The position numbers and the translations under genes were made by a program. This document shows, one piece after another, positions 43,778-51,731 of a stretch of DNA of 64,000 bases. This DNA is from Streptomyces angustmyceticus. Its GTDB lineage: Bacteria > Actinomycetota > Actinomycetes > Streptomycetales > Streptomycetaceae. Location: positions 7,105,501 to 7,169,500 of the forward strand of contig NZ_CP082945.1 of assembly GCF_019933235.1 (NCBI RefSeq), read 5' to 3'. The notes under the pieces are model-generated. The model made no database searches. It saw only the letters and a program-made list of their open reading frames with translations, and was not told where the DNA came from. How positions within the stretch are numbered: position 1 is the first letter of the stretch; each line of letters begins with the position of its first letter.

Positions 43778-44461
43778 ATGATGGACCCCGACGACGACGT
43801 GCGCACCGACCTCCGTGTCGCAATCGATGATGCCCTCGGCCACAAACCGGGCGTGGAACAGGTGGTGACGGCCAGGCTGCCCACCACATATGGTGAATTT
43901 CTCGCCGTCGGCTATCTGGACCGCCGTACCGGCATCGAGCAAGTGGCTCTGGTCCATGGCGATGTCGCGGGAGAGCGGGTGCTGACCCGGGTGCATTCGG
44001 AATGTCTCACCGGCGATGTCTTCTCCTCCACCCACTGTGAATGCGGTGATCAATTGTCCGCCGCGCTGCGCGCGATCGTGGCGGAAGGGCGCGGCATTCT
44101 CGTCTATCTCCAGGGCCACGAGGGCCGGGGGATCGGACTGCTGGCCAAGCTCCGGGCGATGAAGCTGCAGGAGGGCGGGCTGGACACGGTCGAGGCGAAC
44201 ATCGCGCTCGGGCTGCCCGTCGACGCGCGTGACTACGCCGTCGCCGCGGAGATGCTGCTGGACCTCGGCGTCCGGTCCGTGCGGCTGCTCTCGAACAACC
44301 CGCGCAAGCGCGAGGCCCTGCTGCGGCACGGCATCGCCGTCGCCGAACAGGTCCCGCTGCTGATGACACCCCGTGCGGAGAACATCCGCTACCTCCGCGC
44401 CAAGCGCGAGCGCCTCGACCACGACCTGCCGCACCTGGACGGCATCCACGGTCTGTCCTGA
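43778..44461 (+). CDS. ribA: GTP cyclohydrolase II, FAPy-releasing type
   Basis: A 227-residue GTP cyclohydrolase II. Zinc cysteines are Cys76, Cys87 and Cys89 (HSECLTGDVFSSTHCECG); the GTP-binding part is GRGILVYLQGHEGRGIG. At the position of the catalytic tyrosine (Tyr105 in the E. coli enzyme, in KIRAY) it has Met128 (KLRAM). A S. coelicolor paralogue with this methionine stops at the formylated intermediate FAPy. There is no DHBP synthase fusion, as there is in many housekeeping riboflavin enzymes. The 5' part has AT-richer codons than the rest. ATG at 43778 or 43781; ribosome-binding site weak. Confidence 0.92.
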   Translation: MMDPDDDVRTDLRVAIDDALGHKPGVEQVVTARLPTTYGEFLAVGYLDRRTGIEQVALVHGDVAGERVLTRVHSECLTGDVFSSTHCECGDQLSAALRAIVAEGRGILVYLQGHEGRGIGLLAKLRAMKLQEGGLDTVEANIALGLPVDARDYAVAAEMLLDLGVRSVRLLSNNPRKREALLRHGIAVAEQVPLLMTPRAENIRYLRAKRERLDHDLPHLDGIHGLS

Positions 44462-44503
44462 CGCGGCGGGACGCACCGCGAGGGCGGCCGTCCCGGAAAC
44501 ACG

Positions 44504-44540
44504 AGGAGGGCTCGCGACGACGGACGTCGCGAGCCCTCCT
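44504..44540. terminator. Bidirectional hairpin between ribA and cbtA
   Basis: AGGAGGGCTCGCGACG, five bases, CGTCGCGAGCCCTCCT: a perfect 16-base stem between convergent genes. Confidence 0.92.
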
Positions 44541-44555
44541 TCGTGAGTGCCGGGG

Positions 44556-45305
44556 TCAGGAGGCGGCGGGCGCCGCCTCGGCCGCGGTGGCCGGGGACCG
44601 GGTCGGGACGACCCGCTCCGCGAGGTGACCGAAGAGCAGCCCGAAGGAGGTCCACAGCACCAGTTGGATGGCGATCGCCGAGAGCCGGAACTGCCAGAGC
44701 AGCGTCGGCGAGAAGCCGTGCGGCACCTCGTTGATCGCCGGCAGGAACGCGTAGGCGAGGCCGATGGCGACCACGAACGCGGCGCCGGCCGCGACCGTGG
44801 CGTACCAGTTGCCCAGCTTCGGAGCCAGCCGCCGGCCGAGGATCGTGGCGGCGACGGCCAGCAGGATGCCGAGCAGCATCATCAGGAAGTACAGGGCGGT
44901 GCGTTTGCCGATGGTGTCGGGGTCACCGACGGACGGCGGGTTGGCCGGGTACTTCAGGAACGGTACGAGGTAGACGGCCAGCAGCGCCGCGCCGGAGAGC
45001 AGCGCGGCCGTGGCGCGGGCGCCGAACCCGCCGATCCGCCCGAGGGCGAAGCAGAAGGCCAGGGCGGCGATGCCGCCCAGCGCCACGCCGTACACGAGCA
45101 CGCCGGTGGCCAGGCCCGCCGTGGACTGCACACCGCGGCTGACGACCTCCATCTCGTGCTCATGGCTGTGTGCTTCCTCGAACGCGATGGCGGCGTTCAC
45201 CTGCGGCTCACCCAGCAGATAGGCGACCACGAGGGCCAGGACACCGGCGGCCAGACCGGCGAGCATCCCGCGCACCAGGAGGTTTCTGATGGTGACGGAG
45301 TTCAT
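44556..45305 (-). CDS. cbtA: CbtA cobalt uptake protein
   Basis: A 249-residue membrane protein with about six hydrophobic helices and an N-terminal loop rich in histidine and glutamate (FEEAHSHEHEMEVVSRG), typical of CbtA. It is thought to bring in cobalt for cobalamin synthesis. It follows cbtB by 15 bp in one operon under a cobalamin riboswitch. NPPSVGDPDTIGKRTALYFL is also a family motif. Confidence 0.92.
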   Translation of the reverse strand: MNSVTIRNLLVRGMLAGLAAGVLALVVAYLLGEPQVNAAIAFEEAHSHEHEMEVVSRGVQSTAGLATGVLVYGVALGGIAALAFCFALGRIGGFGARATAALLSGAALLAVYLVPFLKYPANPPSVGDPDTIGKRTALYFLMMLLGILLAVAATILGRRLAPKLGNWYATVAAGAAFVVAIGLAYAFLPAINEVPHGFSPTLLWQFRLSAIAIQLVLWTSFGLLFGHLAERVVPTRSPATAAEAAPAAS

Positions 45306-45320
45306 GGGTGTGCCGTCCGA

Positions 45321-45539
45321 TCAGTGGCAGGGGAAGCCGAGGAGGTGGCGCCCGTCGTGGACCCACTCGTGGACGTCCGTGCCGGAGAGGACGGAGGTGG
45401 CGCCCTGCTCCGCGCCGATGAAGTACAGCAGAACGAGCATCAGGACGCCGACGAAGAGCGCCCACGGGGCAAGGGTCTTGAGGGGGAGCGGGGCCGGGGT
45501 GACGGCGCCGGTGGCCGGGGGTGCGATGGTCTGGGCCAT
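45321..45539 (-). CDS. cbtB: CbtB small subunit
   Basis: A 72-residue protein with one transmembrane helix (LAPWALFVGVLMLVLLYFIG) and a C-terminal histidine-rich end VHEWVHDGRHLLGFPCH, the CbtB signature, which probably binds cobalt. GGAGG precedes the ATG at 45539. It is the first gene after the riboswitch. Confidence 0.92.
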   Translation of the reverse strand: MAQTIAPPATGAVTPAPLPLKTLAPWALFVGVLMLVLLYFIGAEQGATSVLSGTDVHEWVHDGRHLLGFPCH

Positions 45540-45584
45540 GGCGGAACCTCCTGTGCGGGGAACTCGCGTCCCTGGTCGTTGGAG

Positions 45585-45715
45585 TGCGTAACGACATGTC
45601 GGGTCTGGCTCGCCCGGTTCCGGCCCTGCTGGGCTGGTGTCGACCGGACATACAGTGGCGCGACCGCGCCGGGATCCCACCGGCTTCCGTCATGTCATCG
45701 TCAATATCATCGGGA
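45585..45715 (-). ncRNA. Cobalamin riboswitch controlling cbtBA
   Basis: Read on the minus strand, the leader contains GGAAGCCGGTGGGATCCCGG, then GCGGTCGCGCCACTGT, the conserved B12-box core, followed about 60 bases later by GAGCCAGACCCGACATG. These are the order and spacing of an AdoCbl riboswitch. It lies about 45 bp upstream of cbtB. High cobalamin should switch off cobalt uptake. Boundaries are approximate. Confidence 0.88.
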
Positions 45716-45848
45716 AGGTACCGCGAACCGACCCCCGGGCCAAGACCGTGCAGGGGGCGGAGAGGCGCGGGACAGGGCGCGTGGGCCGGGCAACTCCCTT
45801 GCTCGGGTTCGGGGTTGCCGGTGCCGGTGAACGGTGGAGGAAGAGACA

Positions 45849-46496
45849 GTGACGACTCGGGTGATGTTGGTCTCACCGGCCGCGGGCGAGGCCCAGCGCG
45901 AGGTGCGCTTCGACGACGACGGACCGCTCGGCGAGGCGGGGCTGCGCCGTGTCCGGGACGCGGCCGGCGCGCTCCCGGCCGCCGGCCGGATCTTCGCCTC
46001 GCCCTCCGTGCGGTGCCGGACCACGGCCGCGGAGCTGGGGCTGCCGGCGCGCGCCGCGCAGGAGGTGGCGGGCTGCGCGATGGGCGGCTGGCGCGGCCGG
46101 ACCCTGGCGGAGGTCGCCGACGCCGAGCCGCTCGCGGTGTCCGCCTGGCTCTCGGACCCGGACTTCACCGGGCACGGCGGGGAGTCGCTGCGGCAGCTGT
46201 GCGACCGGGTCGAGGGCTGGCTGACGGAGATGGCCCGGGACGCGGGCCGGGTGGTGGCCGTCGTCGAACCGGATGTCGTACGGGCGGCGGCGGTCTGCGC
46301 GCTGGGGGTTCCCGTGGAGGCGTTCTGGCGGCTGGATGTGCCGCCGCTGACCGTGACCGAGCTGAGCGGCCGCGGCGGGCGCTGGAATCTGGGCCTGGGG
46401 CGGGCACCGGGCCGCAGTGACGGCGGTACGCCAGATATCCGGCAAAATTCGCTTGGCACTTCATCTACACATAAAGGCGACATAAGCGCAGAATAA
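45849..46496 (+). CDS. Histidine-phosphatase-fold protein lacking catalytic histidines
   Basis: A 215-residue protein with the layout of the phosphoglycerate mutase-like family, but the RHG motif is replaced by VSPAAGEAQRE at the start and the second histidine region reads VVAVVEPDVVRAAAV. The conserved arginine in SPSVRCRTTAAELG and the GGESL motif (HGGESLRQLCDRVE) remain. It is probably a non-catalytic binding protein. It is divergent from cbtBA, and related genes often accompany cobalt uptake genes. GGAGG precedes the GTG. Confidence 0.78.
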   Translation: MTTRVMLVSPAAGEAQREVRFDDDGPLGEAGLRRVRDAAGALPAAGRIFASPSVRCRTTAAELGLPARAAQEVAGCAMGGWRGRTLAEVADAEPLAVSAWLSDPDFTGHGGESLRQLCDRVEGWLTEMARDAGRVVAVVEPDVVRAAAVCALGVPVEAFWRLDVPPLTVTELSGRGGRWNLGLGRAPGRSDGGTPDIRQNSLGTSSTHKGDISAE

Positions 46497-46555
46497 AAGT
46501 GCGAGGCTCCATGCCCCGCGGAACGGCCGGAGCGCGAGTCAAGGAGGCGAGTCGC

Positions 46556-46996
46556 ATGGCCGACGTCTCACACCACAGGGGAGATCTCGCAGGTCACCCC
46601 GATGCTTCTGAGATGCAGGCGCGGTACGAGCGGGTGCTCGGCGGGCGTGACGTGGTACTCGTCGACGGGCCGGTGTTGCTGGTCGGTCTGTACTGCGCCG
46701 TCTCGCCGTGGATCCTCCACTTCACCGCCGCACAGCCGGCGCTCGTGACGCACAACCTCATCCTCGGTATCGCGATCGCCCTCCTGGCGGTCGGGTTCAC
46801 CGTGACCCCCGAGCGGATGTACGGCCTGAGCGGTGCGATGTGCGCGATCGGCGTATGGATGATCATCTCGCCGTGGATCGTCGGCAGCAGCCCGGACGCC
46901 GGCGTCATCTGGAACAACGTCGTCATCGGCGCCCTGACGTTCCTGCTGGGTGCCATGTGCGTCGCCGCGGCCTCGAAGAGCCGCCGCGGCACCTGA
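46556..46996 (+). CDS. SPW-repeat membrane protein
   Basis: A 146-residue protein with four hydrophobic helices in two similar halves, each containing the SPW motif (AVSPWILHFT and IISPWIVGSS). AAGGAGG precedes the ATG. The family is common in bacteria and of unknown function, possibly stress-linked. Its 3' end overlaps the end of the opposing small gene. Confidence 0.88.
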   Translation: MADVSHHRGDLAGHPDASEMQARYERVLGGRDVVLVDGPVLLVGLYCAVSPWILHFTAAQPALVTHNLILGIAIALLAVGFTVTPERMYGLSGAMCAIGVWMIISPWIVGSSPDAGVIWNNVVIGALTFLLGAMCVAAASKSRRGT

Positions 46997-47357
46997 CGCG
47001 CCCTCCCGTGAAGCGGGCGGCAGCCGCCGGCCGCTTGCCTTTCTCAGGAGGCAAGCCGGTTGGCGGCTGTGCGAACGTCACCCGTTGGCCGCGCGGGCCG
47101 CGGCCGTCCGCGGCCAGGTGGCCCCACAGCCCGGCCAGCACCAGTCCGCCCGCGAGCAGGAGCCCGTGGGCCAGGACGATGCCGGCGGTCAGGCTGCCCA
47201 CCGCCGCGACCGGCGCCAGCCAGGCGAGACCGCGGAGGTACGGGCGTAGGCGGACCGGGTGGCCGGCTGACGCGGCGCGGACGCGGGCGTCCGGTCCGGT
47301 ACGGAGCCGGCAGCGCGCGGCCGGCTCGCCGAACGGGTGCTCGTCATACGGGGTCAG
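46923..47357 (-). CDS. Small two-helix membrane protein with apparent non-AUG start
   Basis: About 144 residues: TPYDEHPFGEPAARCRLRTG, then a hydrophobic hairpin (GLAWLAPVAAVGSLTAGIVL, HGLLLAGGLVLAGLWGHL) and a basic tail. The coding pattern begins right after GGAGGAGGG, but no ATG, GTG or TTG follows in frame; the CTG at 47357 is the only near-cognate codon at good spacing. No family recognised. The C-terminal end overlaps the SPW gene by 74 bp. Confidence 0.45.
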   Translation of the reverse strand: MTPYDEHPFGEPAARCRLRTGPDARVRAASAGHPVRLRPYLRGLAWLAPVAAVGSLTAGIVLAHGLLLAGGLVLAGLWGHLAADGRGPRGQRVTFAQPPTGLPPEKGKRPAAAARFTGGRVRCRGGSSRPRRRTWHPAGTSGRR

Positions 47358-47773
47358 CGTCGTCCCTCCTCCGGGTCGTGCCGACGGCCGCGCCGGAGCG
47401 GCAGGGCGAGGGCGGGCACAGCGGTGTCGCGGTGACCGCCCCGGGCCCGGGTCGCCGGACCGGAGGCGCGGGGCGGCAGCGTCATCGGATGTTGTGCCCG
47501 GCCCGGCCCCGCCCGTAACGCCGCCGAAGGGAGTGGTGCCGTGCCGCGGCGAGGACTCCTGCGGCGCGGTCCCCGGCACGGACTTCGCCGGCCGCGGGCG
47601 CCGAACGGCCGCACCGCCCGGCCGACTTCGGCACCACGACGCACCGGGCCGGAGCACCGCCCGGTGCGCCCCTCCGCGGCGGGTGCCCGCAGGCATGCGA
47701 TAACCGCCCATCTTCGGTTAAATCGGTGGCATGGGTCCGTCGACTGTGGCCCGCCCCGGAGAGGGAGCGTCCC
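47358..47773. other. Gap with no gene seen
   Basis: About 415 bp upstream of the alkylsulfatase-like gene. No reading frame is persuasive and no clear promoter or repeat was recognised. Confidence 0.5.
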
Positions 47774-49600
47774 GTGACCGCTGCACCCGTGGATGACCAT
47801 CAGGACTTCGCCGACGCCGACCGCGGATTCATCGCCGCGCTCGACCCGCCCCAGGTCACCGCGGACGACGGCCGGATCATCTGGGACGCCGAGGCGTACC
47901 GCTTCCTTGCCGGGAACTGCCCCGACACCGCGCACGAGGGCCTGTGGCGGCACTGCGGGCTGGTGAGCCGGCAGGGCCTGTACGAGGTCACCGACGGCAT
48001 CTACCAGGCACGCGGCCTGGACCTCACCAACATGACGCTGGTCGAGGGCGACCACGGCGTCGTCGTCATCGATCCGCTCGCCTGCGCCGAGACCGCCGCC
48101 GCGGCGCTGGAGCTCTACCGCAAGTACCGCGGCGACCGGCCGGTCACCGGCTTGATCTACACCCACTCGCACGGCGAGCACTTCGGCGGCGGACGGGGCG
48201 TCCTGCCGCACGACCACCACCCCGTGCCGGTGCTCGCGCCGGCCGGCTTCCTGCGCCACGCCGTCCGCGAGGGGGCCTACGCGGGGACCGCCATGACCCG
48301 CCGCGCCGTCTACCTGTACGGCACGCAGCTCCCCAAGGGCCCCGACGGCCAGATCGGCTGCGGCCTGGGCACCACCCGCTCCACCGGCACCATGACCCTC
48401 ATCCCGCCGACCGTGGACATCACCCGCACCGGCCAGGAGGAGATCGTCGACGGCGTACGCATGGTCTTCCAGCTCACCCCGGGCACCGAGGAGCCCGCCG
48501 GGATGAACTTCTGCCTCCCGGCGCACGAGGCCCTCTGCCTGCCCGATAACGCCACCCACACCCTGCACGCCGTGCTGCCGCTGCACGGCGCCCCCGTCCG
48601 CGACGCCCGTGCCTGGTCACGCCACCTCGGCGAGGCGCTCGCCCTCTTCGGCGACGAGGCGGAGGTCGCCTTCGCCTCCCACCACTGGCCCACCTGGGGC
48701 AAGGACCGCGTCCGGACCCTCCTCGCCCGCCGGCGCGACCTGTACGCGTACCTGCACGACCAGACGCTGCGGCTGCTCAACGAGGGGCACACCGCCACCG
48801 AGATCGCCGAGGAACTCCGGCTGCCGCCCGCCCTGGAGCAGGACCCCGCCCTCCACGGCTACTACGGCTCGCTCGGCCACAACGTCAGGGCGATCTGCCA
48901 GCGCTACCTGGGCTGGTTCGACGGCAACCCCGCCCACCTGTGGGAACACCCGCCGGCCGAGCAGTCCCGCCGCTATGTCGACACCATGGGCGGCCTGGAG
49001 GCCACGGTCGACGCGGGCAAGCGGTACGCGGCCGACGGCGACCTGCGGTTCGCGGCCACCCTGCTCAACCACGCCGTCTTCGCCGACCCCCACAACCTCC
49101 GCGCCCGGCGTGAACTCGCCCTCGTCTACGAACGGCTGGGCCACGGCTGCGAGAACGGCACCTGGCGGAACTTCTACCTCACCGGCGCCATGGAGCTGCG
49201 CGGCACCCTCGCCGAGGCCCGCACCCCCACCGCCGACCCCGACCTCGCCCTGGCCCCGACCGTCGACCAGCTCCTCGACTCGCTCGCCATCCGCGTCGAC
49301 GGCCCCCGCGCCTGGTCCACCGCGCTCACCCTCGACCTCCACCTCCCCGACGAGGACCGGACCTGGCACCTGACGCTCTCCCACGGGGCCCTCACCCACC
49401 TCAGCTCGCCCGGCGCTCCCCCGTCCTCCGGCTCCCGTGCCGCGGACCTCACGCTCACCCTCACCAAGCCCCAGCTGCTCGGCGTGCTCGCCGGCCACGG
49501 TCCCGGCGACGCGGTACAGCACGGCGAGACCGGGGCGCTGAACCGGCTGCTGGGCCTCGTCCGCACGCCGGACCCCACCTTCCCCGTCGTCACCCCCTGA
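47774..49600 (+). CDS. Alkylsulfatase-like metallo-beta-lactamase protein with altered metal ligands
   Basis: A 608-residue protein with the three parts of SdsA1/BDS1 alkylsulfatases: metallo-beta-lactamase domain (about 80-330), helical dimerisation domain (about 340-470, ASHHWPTWGKDRV and LHDQTLRLLNEGH) and SCP2-like C-terminal domain. The metal site is unusual: THSHGEHFGG has Glu where the family has Asp, EEPAGMNFCLP has Gly where PAEM is usual, and LPDNATHTLH has Asp where Glu is usual. Cleavage of alkyl sulfates is therefore uncertain. The GTG at 47774 follows GGGAGC. Confidence 0.82.
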   Translation: MTAAPVDDHQDFADADRGFIAALDPPQVTADDGRIIWDAEAYRFLAGNCPDTAHEGLWRHCGLVSRQGLYEVTDGIYQARGLDLTNMTLVEGDHGVVVIDPLACAETAAAALELYRKYRGDRPVTGLIYTHSHGEHFGGGRGVLPHDHHPVPVLAPAGFLRHAVREGAYAGTAMTRRAVYLYGTQLPKGPDGQIGCGLGTTRSTGTMTLIPPTVDITRTGQEEIVDGVRMVFQLTPGTEEPAGMNFCLPAHEALCLPDNATHTLHAVLPLHGAPVRDARAWSRHLGEALALFGDEAEVAFASHHWPTWGKDRVRTLLARRRDLYAYLHDQTLRLLNEGHTATEIAEELRLPPALEQDPALHGYYGSLGHNVRAICQRYLGWFDGNPAHLWEHPPAEQSRRYVDTMGGLEATVDAGKRYAADGDLRFAATLLNHAVFADPHNLRARRELALVYERLGHGCENGTWRNFYLTGAMELRGTLAEARTPTADPDLALAPTVDQLLDSLAIRVDGPRAWSTALTLDLHLPDEDRTWHLTLSHGALTHLSSPGAPPSSGSRAADLTLTLTKPQLLGVLAGHGPGDAVQHGETGALNRLLGLVRTPDPTFPVVTP

Positions 49601-49679
49601 CGGGGCCGGCCGTCAACCTCGCGCCCCGGCCCGCCGCAGCGGGCTCCTGCCGGGGCCGCGACTGGGGCACACTGGCCCG

Positions 49680-51710
49680 GTGTTGAGCAACATTCCCGAG
49701 GAGTCGACCAGCTTCATCGGCCGGCGAACCGAACTGCGCCGGATCGACGAGGAGTTGACGGTGCATCGGCTGATCACGCTGACCGGCCCCGGCGGTGTGG
49801 GCAAGACCCGGATCGCGATGCGGGCCGCACGCGCGGCGGCGGCACGGTTCCCCGACGGGGTCTGCTGGGCCGACCTGTGGCCCCTGCACGGCGCGGGACG
49901 GCTGGTGGCCAGTGTCTGCGACGCCGTCGGGCTGGCCGACCACACGGCGCGGACGCCGGTGGCGGTGCTGTGCGAAGGGCTCGCCGGCAAACGGCTGCTG
50001 CTGGTCCTGGACTCCTGCGAACACCTCGTCGACGCCTGCCGCGACCTGCTGGGGGACCTGCTGACCGCCGCCCCCGGCGTGACCGTGCTGGTCACCAGCA
50101 GACAGCCGCTGGGCCTCGTCGGCGAGTGGACCACCGAGATCGGCCCGCTGCCGTGCACCGGCGGCAACGACGCGCTGGCCCTGTTCACCGAACGGGCCAG
50201 GACCGCGGCCCCCGGCCTCCCCCTCACCGCCGCACCGCACGCGGCGGCGGCCGCCGCCATCTGCCGCCGCCTCGAAGGCATCCCCCTGGCGCTGGAGCTG
50301 GCCGGCGCGCAGCTGGCGCACACCTCCGTCGAGCGGATCGCCGAACGGCTCTCCTCCCGCTTCGACGTCCTCGACGGCGACGGCCCGGGACACCCGCCGC
50401 GGCACCGGACGCTGCGCTGCGCCATCGGCTGGAGCCATGAGCTGTGCGCCCCGCTGGAACGGCTGCTGTGGGCCCGGCTGTCCGTCTTCCGCGGCACCTT
50501 CGACGAGGAGTCCGCCGGCGCCGTGTGCGCGGGCGGCCCGCTCACCGCGCAGGGCGTGCGCCGCACCCTGGACGCCCTGGCCGCCAAGTCGGTGCTCACC
50601 CGCGAGGGCCCCCGCTACCGCATGCTCGACACCCTGCGCGAGTACGGCCGGATGTGGCTGGCCGAACTCGGCGAGACCAGGACGCTCGCGGACCGGCACG
50701 CCGCGCACTTCGCCGCCTTCGGCCGCCGCGCCGAACGGGGCTGGCTGGGCCCCGAACAGGTCGGCTGGTACGGCAGGGTCGCCGAGGCCCACGTCGACCT
50801 GTGCACCGCGCTGGACCACCTCCTGGCCACCGACCCGGAACGGGCCCAGGAACTCGGCGCCGCCGTCGGCTTCTTCTGGAGCTGCTGCGGACACCTCCAC
50901 GAGGCCAGGGAGTACCTCGCCCGCGCCCTGGCCGCCCATCAGGCACCGGGCCCGGCACGCACCGGCGCGCTGTGGGCCCTCGGCGTCGCCGTGCTCCTCC
51001 AGGGCGACCTGGCCCTGGCCGACTCCCTGGGCCTGGAGTGCGCACGCGCCGCCCGCGCGCTGGACGACGGGGAGGCCGTGCTCCAGGCGGGCTACCTCCT
51101 CGGCCTCACCCACCTGATGGCCGGCCGCCCGCTGTCCGCGCACACCGTCGCCGAGGAGGCGCTCGGCCCCCCGCCGCCCGCCCCCTTCGGCTCTCCCGCC
51201 CGGCTGCGCTGCCACCTCGTCCAGCTCTTCGCGCTCACCGGCCTGGGCAGGCTCGCCGAGGCCCGCGCCGAGGCGAGCGCGCTGCGCCGGGGGTGTGTGC
51301 AGCGCGGCGAGCACTGGGCCCGCTCCTATGTCGACTACCAGCTCTCGCTGATCTCGCTGCTCCAGGGCCGGCCGGAGGAGTCGGCGGGCCACGCCCGCGC
51401 GATGCTCGCGGCCAAAGCGGGCATCGGCGACAAGTTCGGGATCGCGCTCGGCCTGGACCTGCTCGCGGCCGCGGTGGCGGCCCAGGGCCACGGCGCGGCC
51501 GCCGCCCGCGTCTACGGCAGCGGCCAGGCACTCTGGCGGACCGTCGGGCATCCGCAGCGCGGCACCCCGGAGCTGCGGGCGGTGCGCGAGGAGTGCGAGC
51601 GGCGGGCCCGCGCGGCGATCGGCGACGAGGCGTACGCGGACCACTTCCACCGGGCCAGCGAGGAGCGGCCGGGGGCCTCGCTGGCCCGGATCCTGGCGGG
51701 CGACCTGTGA
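49680..51710 (+). CDS. NB-ARC ATPase with TPR-like C-terminus, no HTH
   Basis: A 676-residue STAND-type protein. The P-loop is TGPGGVGKTRIA (near residue 36), Walker B LLLVLDSCEHLVDA, and GIPLALELAGAQL fits the GxP motif. The second half (about 380-660) is a run of helical repeats. AfsR- and LuxR-type relatives carry a DNA-binding domain at one end; here neither end has one, so it may act as an ATP-driven signalling scaffold or with a separate partner. Start is GTG. Confidence 0.83.
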   Translation: MLSNIPEESTSFIGRRTELRRIDEELTVHRLITLTGPGGVGKTRIAMRAARAAAARFPDGVCWADLWPLHGAGRLVASVCDAVGLADHTARTPVAVLCEGLAGKRLLLVLDSCEHLVDACRDLLGDLLTAAPGVTVLVTSRQPLGLVGEWTTEIGPLPCTGGNDALALFTERARTAAPGLPLTAAPHAAAAAAICRRLEGIPLALELAGAQLAHTSVERIAERLSSRFDVLDGDGPGHPPRHRTLRCAIGWSHELCAPLERLLWARLSVFRGTFDEESAGAVCAGGPLTAQGVRRTLDALAAKSVLTREGPRYRMLDTLREYGRMWLAELGETRTLADRHAAHFAAFGRRAERGWLGPEQVGWYGRVAEAHVDLCTALDHLLATDPERAQELGAAVGFFWSCCGHLHEAREYLARALAAHQAPGPARTGALWALGVAVLLQGDLALADSLGLECARAARALDDGEAVLQAGYLLGLTHLMAGRPLSAHTVAEEALGPPPPAPFGSPARLRCHLVQLFALTGLGRLAEARAEASALRRGCVQRGEHWARSYVDYQLSLISLLQGRPEESAGHARAMLAAKAGIGDKFGIALGLDLLAAAVAAQGHGAAAARVYGSGQALWRTVGHPQRGTPELRAVREECERRARAAIGDEAYADHFHRASEERPGASLARILAGDL

Positions 51711-51731
51711 TCGGCGGCCATCCCGTCCCGT

